The notes beneath the pieces are model-generated. The model saw only the letters and a program-made list of their open reading frames with translations. It did no database searches and was not told where the DNA came from. Position numbers and translations under genes: made by a program. From Gammaproteobacteria bacterium (GTDB lineage Bacteria; Pseudomonadota; Gammaproteobacteria; Pseudomonadales; Azotimanducaceae), in assembly GCA_026705345.1 (NCBI GenBank), contig JAPPAV010000082.1:1-64000 (forward strand): 64,000 bases of DNA. Direction: 5' to 3'. Positions 16,817 through 25,994 of the stretch are shown here, piece by piece (the first letter of the stretch is position 1; every line of letters begins with the position of its first letter).

Positions 16817-17185
16817 ATGGGCATGATCGGAGATGTCAGCGACCGAAGCATAGCGCTCGGTCCGGGGGTTGTTTCCCTCCCTGAACGTTTGCTGTTGGCG
16901 CATGCGCGCGGCGAGGTGCTCTTGGTTTGCGGCGCAGGCGTCTCGATGCCTGCAGGCCTGCCGAATTTCGAGGAGTTGGTCGTAGACGTCTACCGCGTGC
17001 TCGACCCTCCTGTCCATCAGGTGATGGAAGAGGTGCGTGCAGACCCGGCTAGGCAGGCCGACGGCGGTGACTTGGAGCCGCAGCAGGTTGCGGAGGTACG
17101 ACAGTTTGCTAAAGGTGAGTACGACGTCGTGCTTGGGATGCTAGAACGCCGACTGGACGGGTCGTGGCAAGCCGTATTCCCTTAA
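16817..17185 (+). pseudogene. Truncated SIR2-like (NAD-binding) protein
   Basis: About 122 residues are readable from the ATG at 16817. The start of a SIR2 domain is clear: EVLLVCGAGVSMPAGLPNFEELV, the glycine-rich NAD-binding loop of SIR2-type proteins used in several bacterial antiphage systems. Translation stops at the TAA at 17183 after a Gln/Glu-rich stretch, long before the conserved Asn-Asp and His motifs of a full domain of 250 residues or more. Downstream to 17474 only scraps of open frame are present (for example 17211-17276, ending AERLWQEGFPKALEVA), so the gene looks truncated. It sits directly behind the HNH gene, a defence-island-like neighbourhood. A short standalone protein is possible but less likely. 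Confidence 0.55.
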
Positions 17186-17474
17186 AACTCCCAACGGAAG
17201 GCCAGTCAAAGGTGGCGTTCGAGGTGGCCGAACGGCTTTGGCAAGAAGGTTTTCCGAAAGCGCTGGAAGTGGCGTAAGGCCGTTACGAGTCGGGTGACCA
17301 ATCCCACGACCCCGCCGCCTTGCGCGAGCCGCGATTGAACCGATAGCGGCGGGGGAGCGGCAAACGGGCGATCGCAGCGTCTAGGCGGATAGGGCCGGCC
17401 CTAAGAGGTGGCGACGCACGAAGGGACGCCCCTGACACACCGTGCCTTACTGGCCGCCAGCGACGGTCGTTGGT

Positions 17475-19505
17475 TTATTGTCCGGCACGGATCCGCGCCG
17501 CTTTCTCCTCGTCGAACCACCAGCCATCCGGAAAGGGCTCACCGTACATCTCGTCCGGCTGTTCGGGACGTCCGAATTTGTCCCAGTAGACGATACGGGT
17601 GTCCTCGAGGGCGTCGATCGGGAACTGGTAGTAGCCCCACAGCAAGACGCGGTCGAGCGCGCGCAAGGCACTTGCGAACCCGTGGATATCCGTCGCCTCC
17701 AGGGCCGCATCGACTAGCGCATCGACGGCGGGATGGTCGATCCCGGAGACGTTCCAGTAAGGCGTCGAGGCGGAGTGGAAATACGGTCGTAGCTGCCAGG
17801 AAGGCGGCATGGCGAAAAAGCCTCGAAGGAGAAGGGCGTCGAAGTCGCCCGCGTCCCGGCGATTGGTATGGCCGACGCTGTCGATCATCCGAATCCTCGC
17901 GTGGACACCCAGGACGTCTAGCGCACGCAGGTACGGCAGCAGAATGCGCTGATTGTCCGGTGCTGCGGACAGAAACTCGATCGCGAGGGGCTCGCCGGTC
18001 GAATCCAGCAATTCGCTGCCTTCCATCCGATAGCCGGCATCCGCAAGCAGTTTCCGGGCTTTCGCGAGCCCCTTGCGGTCGATGCCCACCGCGTCGGAGT
18101 GAGCGAAGGAAAAAGCCCGGTTGAACACCTCCTCGGGCAGCGTTGCACGATAGGGTTCCAGCAGCGTCAACTCCGCGGCGTCCGGCAGTCCCGACGAGGC
18201 GAACATCGAGTTCGCAAAGAAACTGTGCGCGCGTCGCCGTTCGCCGCCGTGGAGCGCGCGGTTCTGCCACTCGAAGTCGAACGCATACGCAAGGGCTTCC
18301 CGTACGCGGGGATCGTCAAACGGTTCGCGGCGCGTATTGAGCACCAGTCGAAACCGGGATCCCCGTTGGGATCCGGAACCAATAGCGCTCTTCCTAAGCC
18401 ATCCCCGCTCGCGGGCCGGCACGTTGAAGGAGGACAGCCAGTGGCGGGAGTCGTTCTCGGTCCACACATCGATCAGGCCGGCGCGCAGGGCTTCGCGGGC
18501 GACGGTGGCGTCGAGATGGCGTTCGTAGCGGATCGTATCGAAGTTGAACTTGCCGCGATTGATCGCCAGGTCGCGTCCCCAGTAGTCCGGAACCCGGGTG
18601 TAGGTGAGGATGCGTCCCTGGGATACCTCGGTCAGACGATACGGACCGCTCTGCGGCGGTGGCTCCCGCGCCGGTTTGGTGACGTCGCGCTCGGCCCAGT
18701 AGTGCGCCGGTACGATGGGAATGAGTCCCAGGATGTGCACCTGCTTGGCCGCGTCGGAGTTGGCGTGAACCACAACCGTATGGGAACTCGGCGCATCGAC
18801 CCGCGTAATCCACTCGAGGACGTCTGCCCATCCGGAGGACAGGTAGTCGTCGCAGAACGTGTCCAGCGAGAACTTGACGTCGGTTGCGGTGAGCGGCGTG
18901 CCGTCGTGCCACCGCGCCTCGGGACGCAGGCGAAATACCAGGGTGCGCCGATCGGCGCTCAATGCCACCGACTCGGCGAGACTGCCGTAGTAGCCGGAGA
19001 GTTCGTCGCCGGCGCGCTCCAGCAGATGATCGTATGAACGGAAATATCCCGGCGGCTTGTGCGGTGGCGAGACGCTGTCCATGGCGTACGTGATGGGCAG
19101 CACCAGCGTGCCTCCCTTCGGGGCGTTGGGATTGACGTAGTCGAAGTGGGCGAAACCCGGCGGGTATTTCAGCTCGTAGTCCGGGAATTGCGAAATACCG
19201 TGACGGAACTCGAGTGTATCGAGATCGACTTCCGCCGGCGCCGCCGCTGGTGTCCACAGGACCAGCAGCAACAGGCCCGCGAACGGGACGGGACAAGCCC
19301 GTCCCCTACGGTTCGTTCTCTTGCGCGTGCATGCCAGGTCGTAGGGGCGACCCTTGTGGTCGCCCGCGCGGAATCCGACGGACGGGCGGTACAACGGGAC
19401 GGGACAAGCCCGTCTCCTACGGCGTGTACCAGATCGGTGAGGAGTAGGCGCGTTCCTGGATGACGTCCCGTGGGCTGTCTCCAAGCTTGTAAAACTTCGC
19501 GTCAT
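17475..19505 (-). CDS. YejA-like extracellular solute-binding protein of a peptide/microcin-type ABC importer
   Basis: The recognisable family-5 solute-binding protein begins at AEVDLDTLEF..HGISQFPDYELKYPPGFAHFDYVNPNAPKGG, very like YejA, and runs for about 590 residues. Motifs include RPEARWHDGTPLTATDVKFS and DPRVREALAYAFDFEW. It would capture oligopeptides or related solutes in the periplasm. The 5' end is uncertain: the hydrophobic core of the signal (AGLLLLVLWTPAAAPA) is preceded directly by a hairpin element that encodes RRGRACPVPF. The only ATG in frame (19505) lies inside the upstream DUF3604 gene and would add about 80 repeat-derived residues; a TTG at 19271 is the nearest alternative. 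Permease and ATPase genes are not adjacent. Confidence 0.7.
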   Translation of the reverse strand: MTRSFTSLETAHGTSSRNAPTPHRSGTRRRRRACPVPLYRPSVGFRAGDHKGRPYDLACTRKRTNRRGRACPVPFAGLLLLVLWTPAAAPAEVDLDTLEFRHGISQFPDYELKYPPGFAHFDYVNPNAPKGGTLVLPITYAMDSVSPPHKPPGYFRSYDHLLERAGDELSGYYGSLAESVALSADRRTLVFRLRPEARWHDGTPLTATDVKFSLDTFCDDYLSSGWADVLEWITRVDAPSSHTVVVHANSDAAKQVHILGLIPIVPAHYWAERDVTKPAREPPPQSGPYRLTEVSQGRILTYTRVPDYWGRDLAINRGKFNFDTIRYERHLDATVAREALRAGLIDVWTENDSRHWLSSFNVPARERGWLRKSAIGSGSQRGSRFRLVLNTRREPFDDPRVREALAYAFDFEWQNRALHGGERRRAHSFFANSMFASSGLPDAAELTLLEPYRATLPEEVFNRAFSFAHSDAVGIDRKGLAKARKLLADAGYRMEGSELLDSTGEPLAIEFLSAAPDNQRILLPYLRALDVLGVHARIRMIDSVGHTNRRDAGDFDALLLRGFFAMPPSWQLRPYFHSASTPYWNVSGIDHPAVDALVDAALEATDIHGFASALRALDRVLLWGYYQFPIDALEDTRIVYWDKFGRPEQPDEMYGEPFPDGWWFDEEKAARIRAGQ
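19283..19422. repeat. CTTGT-loop hairpin element cluster (three copies)
   Basis: Copies at 19283-19311 (minus, GGGACGGG stem), 19340-19368 (plus, GGGCGACC stem) and 19395-19422 (minus, one stem mismatch) alternate in orientation. The rightmost copy supplies the TAG stop of the DUF3604 gene (19417-19419), and the leftmost abuts the signal-peptide coding region of the YejA-like gene. Confidence 0.85.
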
Positions 19506-21225
19506 ACGTGGTCCACCGCGGTGTGGGGATCTGAATCACCCGGACGTAGTAGAACGCGGCTTCGTGAGGATTGAAAGCCGGATCAGTCCATGTCGTCGCA
19601 AGCGAAGCGCTGCCAATGGAATTGACGTAGCTTGCTGTCTCGAGGTCAACCGTGGACCCAACGGCGGGGAGCTTGCCGTCCTCGCCGATCGCTCGATCAC
19701 CCGACCAGACGACGTCGTAGATCTTCTCGTGCAGGGTGCCTGTCACGTCACGCCAACCCTTTATGACCTGTAGGCGATCGAGGTTCGCCCCGTCCGGATC
19801 CTTGACGGCGCTCACCAGGAACCTCGGCGCCTCGCCTGGCGTTCGGGCCAGATCGCCGCCCATGGGGACGCCCTTGCGGTACCCGACCTCGGCGAGATTC
19901 GGACGCGACGCATCCTCGTCGGTGTAGCCCCACCCGCCGAAAAACCGCAGCGTGATGCGTGGCCCCGTCGTCGCGTAGACCTCGCGTCGCTTCATGGCGG
20001 CAAAGATGGCCTCGCGGGTGTTCTCCGTCGCCCAGACGGCGGCGTAGCCGGAGGAGGAATACTGCGCCTGGGTGCGGGCGCGATAGGGGCTCGGTTGGTT
20101 GCCACCCATCTTGCCCCAGAAGTTGTCCTCGTCGGCGGTGGCGAGGCCGGTGTGGGAGTCGGTGGAGCCGATCATCCCGAACTTGAAGGGATTCACGCCG
20201 AGTTCGGCACCTAGGGCGAGACCCGTCTGCAGGGCGCTGCGGGCGTAGGACTGCCTTGCCTCGGCCTCCGCTTGCGGCTTGGCCAGATTGCGCCAGGGCT
20301 CGTGGTCGGCGAATTCGTCGTTGGGCGAAATGGACGGTAGCGTTTCGCTGTCGCCCTTGATTTGCGTCACTTCGATGATGGGTTCGATGGATGACCGGAC
20401 CCTGGCGTACTCGCGGCTAAGCGGCTCGCCCTCGTAGGTGACGGTGCTGAACATGTTGCCGCGGCTCAAGTTGCTGTTGTGGGGAATGGAGATGACGTCG
20501 CTGCCGGTTTTCTCCCGGTAGCTCTCGAGGTAGGCCCAAAGGTCCTCCGGGTTGCGACTGTCCCAAGAGGAGAAAGGTCTGGCCTGCAAGGTATGTGCGG
20601 GCCCGCCGGCGAACATCACGTTGCGGTGCAGCATGGGTGAGCCACTGCTGTATTCGTACCCGACGAAGGTCGTGAATCTGCCGGGATCGTTATGCTTCTC
20701 GGCGATGGCGACAACGTGCCCCCAAACATTCCGCATGAAGTCCTCGTCGACGCCGAAGTCGCCGCCCTTCGCGCCCTTGGCGTTCATCAGCGCAGTGTCG
20801 CCGACTTTGAACTCCTCAAGGCTCTTCGACTTGAGGACATCGGATAGCGCGGGTGCGCTGGCCAACAACTTGAACATCCTCTGACCGTCCTCGGATTCCA
20901 GGAATCCCGGGTCGCCAGCCGCCAACCTTGGCAGAACGCCCATGTTCTCGGCGTGATCGGACACCATGAGGAAGTCGAGCGGGCGACGCAGCCGCACCTC
21001 GTCGCCGCCCGTGGCACGAATGGTCTCGCCCTTGGCGAAACGGTAGGCCTCCTCGGGCGTAACCAAAGCACCCATCGAGAAGGCGTCGGCCGACAGGTGG
21101 GTGTGCAGGTGGGTATCGCCCCAGTAGACCTGGTCGGGGTAGTCATGCTTTACCGGCCCAGAGTAAGGCTCCGCAGCAGTGGTGCCAGCGAGGAGTGCCA
21201 AAACTAGAGCAAGGAAGGAACGCAT
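19417..21225 (-). CDS. DUF3604 family exported protein (PHP-like putative metallohydrolase)
   Basis: The 602-residue product starts at the ATG at 21225 (an AAAGGCG site upstream) with a signal peptide (MRSFLALVLALLAGTTAA). Next comes YWGDTHLHTHLSADA, the metal-binding DxHxH-type motif that defines DUF3604, then SDHAENMG and IGSTDSHTGL, further His/Asp sites of a PHP-like fold. Members are predicted periplasmic metal-dependent hydrolases of unknown substrate. The upstream in-frame ATG at 21276 lies in the terminator of the previous gene and is rejected. The C-terminus reads SSPIWYTP and the TAG stop is inside a hairpin element, so the ancestral end may have been altered by element insertion. 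Confidence 0.85.
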   Translation of the reverse strand: MRSFLALVLALLAGTTAAEPYSGPVKHDYPDQVYWGDTHLHTHLSADAFSMGALVTPEEAYRFAKGETIRATGGDEVRLRRPLDFLMVSDHAENMGVLPRLAAGDPGFLESEDGQRMFKLLASAPALSDVLKSKSLEEFKVGDTALMNAKGAKGGDFGVDEDFMRNVWGHVVAIAEKHNDPGRFTTFVGYEYSSGSPMLHRNVMFAGGPAHTLQARPFSSWDSRNPEDLWAYLESYREKTGSDVISIPHNSNLSRGNMFSTVTYEGEPLSREYARVRSSIEPIIEVTQIKGDSETLPSISPNDEFADHEPWRNLAKPQAEAEARQSYARSALQTGLALGAELGVNPFKFGMIGSTDSHTGLATADEDNFWGKMGGNQPSPYRARTQAQYSSSGYAAVWATENTREAIFAAMKRREVYATTGPRITLRFFGGWGYTDEDASRPNLAEVGYRKGVPMGGDLARTPGEAPRFLVSAVKDPDGANLDRLQVIKGWRDVTGTLHEKIYDVVWSGDRAIGEDGKLPAVGSTVDLETASYVNSIGSASLATTWTDPAFNPHEAAFYYVRVIQIPTPRWTTYDAKFYKLGDSPRDVIQERAYSSPIWYTP

Positions 21226-21263
21226 CGTTCGCCTTTGTTGAGCGGCAAGCAACGAGCCTACCG

Positions 21264-21299
21264 CAAAAAAACGCACCGGGGGCCGGAGCCCGCGGTGCG
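21264..21299 (-). terminator. Rho-independent terminator after the TonB receptor gene
   Basis: On the minus strand a stem of CGCACCG (21299-21293) with CGGTGCG (21278-21272), extended by three inner G-C pairs across a bulged base, is followed by seven U residues (21271-21265). It starts 24 bases after the receptor's stop codon and ends before the DUF3604 start, so it separates the two transcription units. Confidence 0.85.
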
Positions 21300-21322
21300 C
21301 TTAAGAGTTCGCGTTAAGCGAT

Positions 21323-24247
21323 CTAGTCGTTTTTGTTTTGCCAGCTGATCTGGATGCCGAATTCTCGGGGTTCGACAATGGTCCCGAAGGGGCTGGCGAT
21401 GCCTTCCCGCGGCGACCACATGTGCAGCGCCCCTTGGTCAAGCGCATTCTGCACATAGCCAGTGACCTTCAACGAGGAATCCGGTGACTGCCAGTTGGCC
21501 CTGAGGTCCCAACGCGTGTATTCGGACACTGCGTACGCCTCGACGTTGCCGTGTTCCACGTACTTCTTGCTGCGGTAGTTCATGATCGTCAGCAGTTCGA
21601 GACTGCCCCAGTCAGCGGCGATCGGCACATCGTAGGCCAGCGTTAGCGAGGTCTTGTGCTTGGGCGAGTTCGGCAATTGCTTGCCGTCGAACTCGATCTC
21701 GATTCCCGTTCCCCAGTAGGTGTGAACCTGGGTTTCGCCATTGACGTCCGTGTACTCGTAGAACTGCCACCCGGGTTGTATGCCGGGGAGCCCGAAGGGG
21801 TAGATCGAGAGGTAGGGGCCGATGCTGGTATCCAGGTAGTTGTAGAACCCGCGCAGGGAGAAACGATCGGTCATCCGCCATGCGCCTTCGAGTTCGACGC
21901 CGGCGATCGTCGTACCTTCGATGGCGTTGGTCGATCGCGTGGTCACGCCACCAAGCGGATCAGCCTCGATTTCCGCGTCGGTTTTGAAGCGGCCGGCGAC
22001 CACCCAGTAACTGTCGAAGTCCTGGTAGAAAACCGTCGATGACAACTGAACCGATCTGTCGAAGTAAAGCCCCTTCGCGCCGATTTCGTAGTTGGTCACC
22101 TGCTCGGATTCGAAGAAGTAGGGCGGTTGAGTCAGGCTCCAGCTCCCCTTGTTCCCACCGGGACGATAGCCGGTGGAGAGGCGTGCGTAGACCATCACAT
22201 CGTCATTGGGACGATACTGCGCACCGACGTTCCAGGTTGTGTCGCTCCACGTCTTTTTGGCTTTGCCGGGAAAGATCTCGGCGTCGCGCACACTGACTTG
22301 GACGAACGCGATCGCATCTTCGCAGGTGGAGGTGTGGTTGCAGGGCGAGAAATCCACACCTGAAAGACCGAAGGCGGTGCCGTTGGCCTGCTGGGTGATT
22401 CCCTTATCGTCGTTGTCGTGGCGTACACCGCCGAACAACGTCCAGGTCTCGTTCAGCATGTATTCGCCGTTGAAATAGACCCCGATGGACTCCCTTTCCA
22501 TCGATCCCCAGAATGCATTCCGTTGGCCGTTCAGATTCGCATGGAAGTTCCCGGCGCCGGAGAGCGCATAGTTCACGAGTCCCGGGTCGCCCGGACAGGC
22601 GAACACGGTTCGGTGTTGCGCAGAGCGAGCTTTCCCTTCGGCGCTGGTATAGACATCGCGAAACAGCCAGTTCTGACCGCCGCTCAAGCTGCCCCCCGGC
22701 CCATACAGGGACTCGATCACCGCCTGGCAGGCAGCCGAGCTATCCGTATACAGCCAGTCGTTGGTGGGCACGCCCCGGGTGCCCGAACTGAATTGCAGGT
22801 TTCTGTAGTTGTTCGGCTCGTCGCCTTCCATGGTGGTAACACCCACCGTGAAATTGAACGGGCCTTCATAGTGCGAGGTCAGCGTGACTTCATGGCTCGT
22901 CTGCTCGGATGTGAAGATGTAGTTGACTCGTTGGTCGTTGAACGTGCCGTTGCCGCCACCATCTAAGGCGCAGTATCGGCTGGTCTGGCCTGCCTGCAGC
23001 ATGCCGCCCAAAACCTTCGGGTGATTGGGCGGGCAAACCCCGCCGCCCTCGCGGGGTAGCTGGTCGCCGTCGTTCAGGTTGTCGTTGACGACATCGTGAT
23101 AGCCGAACTTGTAGGTCACATCGAGGTTGTCGGTTAAGGCGAATATCGCCTCCAACGAGGCGTTTTCCGCGAAGCTGTCCTGCCTGATCGGTGCGTTGAA
23201 CGCCACCTTCCATTGCAACTCGTCGGGGTCGCAGATGATGCCGAACTCGTCCCGTGTGCCATCGTTGTTGATGTTGGAGCAGTTGGCGACCGATGGCGCC
23301 GCGTCGGCGCCGTAGAATGGATTCGTCTGCGGTATCTGCTCCCCGGTGAGCCGGTCCGTCCACATGGCGGGGTTGCCGTTGCGATCCAGCAGGAACTCGT
23401 TGACCGTGTCCCGGGCACCCAATGGCAACGATGCCCAGGGTGTGCCCTTGTCCGTCTGCTTGGAGTAGCGGGCAGTAATGTCGAAGCGGTCGTTCTTCCA
23501 GCGCAGACTGGGCCTGACGAGCAGCCGGTCGTACTCGCCGGCATCGCGGGCTTCGGCGCCGTCGTAGACGTTCTCGATCATCCCGTCACCGGTATAGGTC
23601 TCGAGTCCGAGGCGATAGCTGAACCCGGAATCCGCGATCGGCCCGCCGAAGGCGGCCTGCAGGCGCTGCGTCGAGATGTCGGTGATCTCCGCGCTCATGC
23701 GCATGTCCCACTCGTCCGTCGGCTTGCGCGACCAGAGGCTGATGGCACCGGCGATCGCCGCCTTGCCGCCGGTCGTGCCCTGCGGCCCTCGCGCCACTTC
23801 GACCCGCTCCATGTCGAACATGCTGTCGGTCGAGTAGCTCTGGTCCGTGTAGACGCCGTCGACGTAGAAGGCGACGGAGGTGTCCTGGAAGAAGTTGACG
23901 GCCCGGTCGTTGCCGACACCGCGCATGTCGTAGTGGCCGTCCTCGTTCTTGCCGGCACCCTGGCTCCGGTTGCCTTTCTGTAGACCCGGGACGAGAACTT
24001 CCAGGTCATCGGCATTCTGCATGCCGAGTTTCTCGATCAGCTCCACGTTGAAGCCGGTGACCGTCATGGCCCGGTCGAGCACGTTGGTCTCCCCCCGTTC
24101 GCCCGTGACCACGACCTCTTCGATGTAGCCGCCGCCTTCTTCCTCGGCGTCGGATTCGGCCTCGTCCTGCGAGTAGGCCGGCAAGCCGACTAGGGCCAGT
24201 GCGAACCCTAACGACGCCGTCGATGCGAGAATCTGCAGACTCTTCAT
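21323..24247 (-). CDS. TonB-dependent outer-membrane receptor
   Basis: The 974-residue product has a signal peptide (to about residue 26), an acidic linker and a TonB-box-like EEVVVTG. Next come the plug domain (FNVELIEKLGMQNADDLEVLVPGLQ ... VEVARGPQGTTGGKAAIAGAI) and a long 22-strand-type barrel ending in EFGIQISWQNKND with a C-terminal aromatic-rich strand. It should import an unknown nutrient (chelated iron, glycan fragment or other) using energy from TonB. It has its own sigma70-type promoter (24449-24477) and a strong terminator, so it appears to be a single-gene unit. It is similar in build to the receptor at 33777-36515. Confidence 0.9.
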   Translation of the reverse strand: MKSLQILASTASLGFALALVGLPAYSQDEAESDAEEEGGGYIEEVVVTGERGETNVLDRAMTVTGFNVELIEKLGMQNADDLEVLVPGLQKGNRSQGAGKNEDGHYDMRGVGNDRAVNFFQDTSVAFYVDGVYTDQSYSTDSMFDMERVEVARGPQGTTGGKAAIAGAISLWSRKPTDEWDMRMSAEITDISTQRLQAAFGGPIADSGFSYRLGLETYTGDGMIENVYDGAEARDAGEYDRLLVRPSLRWKNDRFDITARYSKQTDKGTPWASLPLGARDTVNEFLLDRNGNPAMWTDRLTGEQIPQTNPFYGADAAPSVANCSNINNDGTRDEFGIICDPDELQWKVAFNAPIRQDSFAENASLEAIFALTDNLDVTYKFGYHDVVNDNLNDGDQLPREGGGVCPPNHPKVLGGMLQAGQTSRYCALDGGGNGTFNDQRVNYIFTSEQTSHEVTLTSHYEGPFNFTVGVTTMEGDEPNNYRNLQFSSGTRGVPTNDWLYTDSSAACQAVIESLYGPGGSLSGGQNWLFRDVYTSAEGKARSAQHRTVFACPGDPGLVNYALSGAGNFHANLNGQRNAFWGSMERESIGVYFNGEYMLNETWTLFGGVRHDNDDKGITQQANGTAFGLSGVDFSPCNHTSTCEDAIAFVQVSVRDAEIFPGKAKKTWSDTTWNVGAQYRPNDDVMVYARLSTGYRPGGNKGSWSLTQPPYFFESEQVTNYEIGAKGLYFDRSVQLSSTVFYQDFDSYWVVAGRFKTDAEIEADPLGGVTTRSTNAIEGTTIAGVELEGAWRMTDRFSLRGFYNYLDTSIGPYLSIYPFGLPGIQPGWQFYEYTDVNGETQVHTYWGTGIEIEFDGKQLPNSPKHKTSLTLAYDVPIAADWGSLELLTIMNYRSKKYVEHGNVEAYAVSEYTRWDLRANWQSPDSSLKVTGYVQNALDQGALHMWSPREGIASPFGTIVEPREFGIQISWQNKND

Positions 24248-24603
24248 GGTTTCTCTCCGTGTAGGCGTTCCCCAAATCGCCCTTGCCCGTCCTACGGAAC
24301 GGCAACTTCACGGAGTTCGGCGCGTAACCGGCGGATTCGCCAATGTCCATGCCGGCATAGCGCTTCTCTCGCCCCCCTGCCGCAAGACGCGTTTCCGCTC
24401 GCAAGGCAGGAGCCACCGCTAGGTAGACGGATGCATGGACTCAGGCTTGGTTTAAAGAAACACACAGACCAAGTCAAGGCTGTCTCGACGCGACTGGACG
24501 TGAGAGTTCACCCAGAATGACGAGACGTCGTTCCGCACAACGACGGCCCGTTGCAGGTCATGCTCGGTCCATGGGAGCGCCAAAGCAGCGCTCTCGTCCC
24601 GAG
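24248..24603. other. Leader region of the TonB receptor gene; no gene seen
   Basis: This 356-base stretch lies between the receptor start and the end of the frameshifted ADP-ribosylglycohydrolase. It holds the receptor promoter (24449-24477) and a leader of roughly 195 bases. I see no convincing riboswitch, small ORF or terminator in it. The long leader could hold a regulatory RNA structure, but nothing recognisable stands out. Confidence 0.5.
24449..24477 (-). promoter_or_regulatory. Sigma70-type promoter for the TonB receptor at 21323-24247
   Basis: Read on the minus strand: -35 box TTGACT (24477-24472), a 17-base spacer, and -10 box TAAACC (24454-24449). The first nine bases, TTGACTTGG, are identical to the promoter of the other receptor at 36576. 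The leader to the ATG would be about 195 bases. Confidence 0.5.
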
Positions 24604-25975
24604 CTACGCGTTCGCGACTGCCTTGTGCACTGCCAACGTCCGCTGCGCCAACTCGGTCATGCTGACTTCCTGAAACCCGATCACCTTGGGCTTGATGGTG
24701 TCGTTCAACGGGGGCACTAGGGGCGAATTCAGCGTGATGGCCCCGTTGGCAGCGCCCACGATGGAACCACAGGTGGCGCCATTGCAGTCCGTGTCCCAGC
24801 CGCCCTCCACGGAACGGCAGGTCGAGGCATGGAAGTCCATTTGGCCAAAGATCATGGCGCCGATCACGACCAGGGTGTTGTTGACCGTGTGGACGCCGCT
24901 CAGGTTCCCGTAGTGTTCTTCGACCCAGTCCATGTAGCCGTCGAAACCGTCGCAGCTCGACACCTGCGCCAATGCGGCCCGGCAAGCCTCGGCGAGTCGA
25001 CAGTTGCGGGATCTCCGAGAGGCCGATGTTGACCAGCTCGATGGGATCTCGGACAACGAATGCCGCAGCGATGATGGCGGCGAACATCATCTCGCCGTAG
25101 ATGCCGTTGGCCCGGTGTGTCCAGCAGGCATCCCGGAATGCGAATTCCGCGGCCAGTTCGGGATTGCCGGCCGAGGCGTAGCCCCAGCCGTCGGCGCGGA
25201 TCTGGGCGCCGATCCACTCCCGGTAGGGGTTCCGGTTGGTGCTGGTGTATTCGGGCGTCACCCAGTCCGACCGCGCTTTCCTGGGAACGGCATTGTTGTA
25301 GTTCATGATTGCCTGGGCTTCGGCGGTACAGATCGCGTAGTAGGGCAGGCTCGTGTTCCATGCGGTGGCCACGTTGCGCCACGTGAAGCCGCGGCCGAAA
25401 TCCTCGAGCACGCGCAGGGCGATGAGGGTGTAGTGGATGTCGTCGTCCGGCTCCATGAAGGCGATGTTCTCGCGCTGGGACTGGGGACAGGCAATCCGCA
25501 GGTTGTCGCCAACGTCGGCGCCGCTGAAGTAGTAGTCCAATGGCCAGTGCCGCCGGTTCTCCAGGTAGGTTCGGATGGCTTGGCGCCCACCCATGCCCCG
25601 TTGACCGCGAATCCCCATGCCCTCGACCGGCTTGCCCAGGGCGCAGCCGGCGGCACGTCCCGTCCACGCGGCGTGGAATCGGTCCAAGAGGTCGGCGTCG
25701 GCCACGGTGCCGAGTTGCCTCGGACCCGCCGGACGTTCCCGACGAATCCCGTCCAGGTCGTTGGGCTGGACGTACGGGAATGCGGGATCCTCCGGCAGTT
25801 CGTCGAGCGCCCCATAGAGGGTGTTTGTCGCCTCGAAGTTCATCGCGTCTCGTTTATCGTCCAGCGCGGCAACCTGTTCTTTCAGGTCTTTCGGCACGCG
25901 ATGTCCCTCGTAGTCTCGCTGTATCAGCTCCAATTGCAGCAGGGCCAGAGGCGTGTCCCATCCGGTGAAAATCAT
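24604..25975 (-). pseudogene. ADP-ribosylglycohydrolase family protein, frameshifted
   Basis: From the ATG at 25975 (AAAGGAG seven bases upstream) translation gives a family-like N-terminus: DRFHAAWTGRAAGCALGKPVEG, and EPDDDIHYTLIALRVLED with metal-binding Asp residues. This runs to about 25010, then loses similarity. From there the other frame continues as NCRLAEACRAALAQ...GGWDTDCNGATCGSIVGAANG, the second metal site (xDTD) of the family, to the stop at 24604. A net one-base shift near 25005-25015 therefore splits an otherwise complete gene of about 457 residues. Members remove ADP-ribose from proteins or cleave related N-glycosidic bonds. The gene lies 19 bases after an ABC gene. A sequencing or assembly error is a real alternative to true decay. 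Confidence 0.75.
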
Positions 25976-25994
25976 GTGCTTGCTCCTTTGCGAT

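Noticed and set aside
17183-17185. Stop of the SIR2-like fragment considered as a recoded Sec codon
   Set aside because: The stop is TAA, not TGA, and no family continuation is seen after it.
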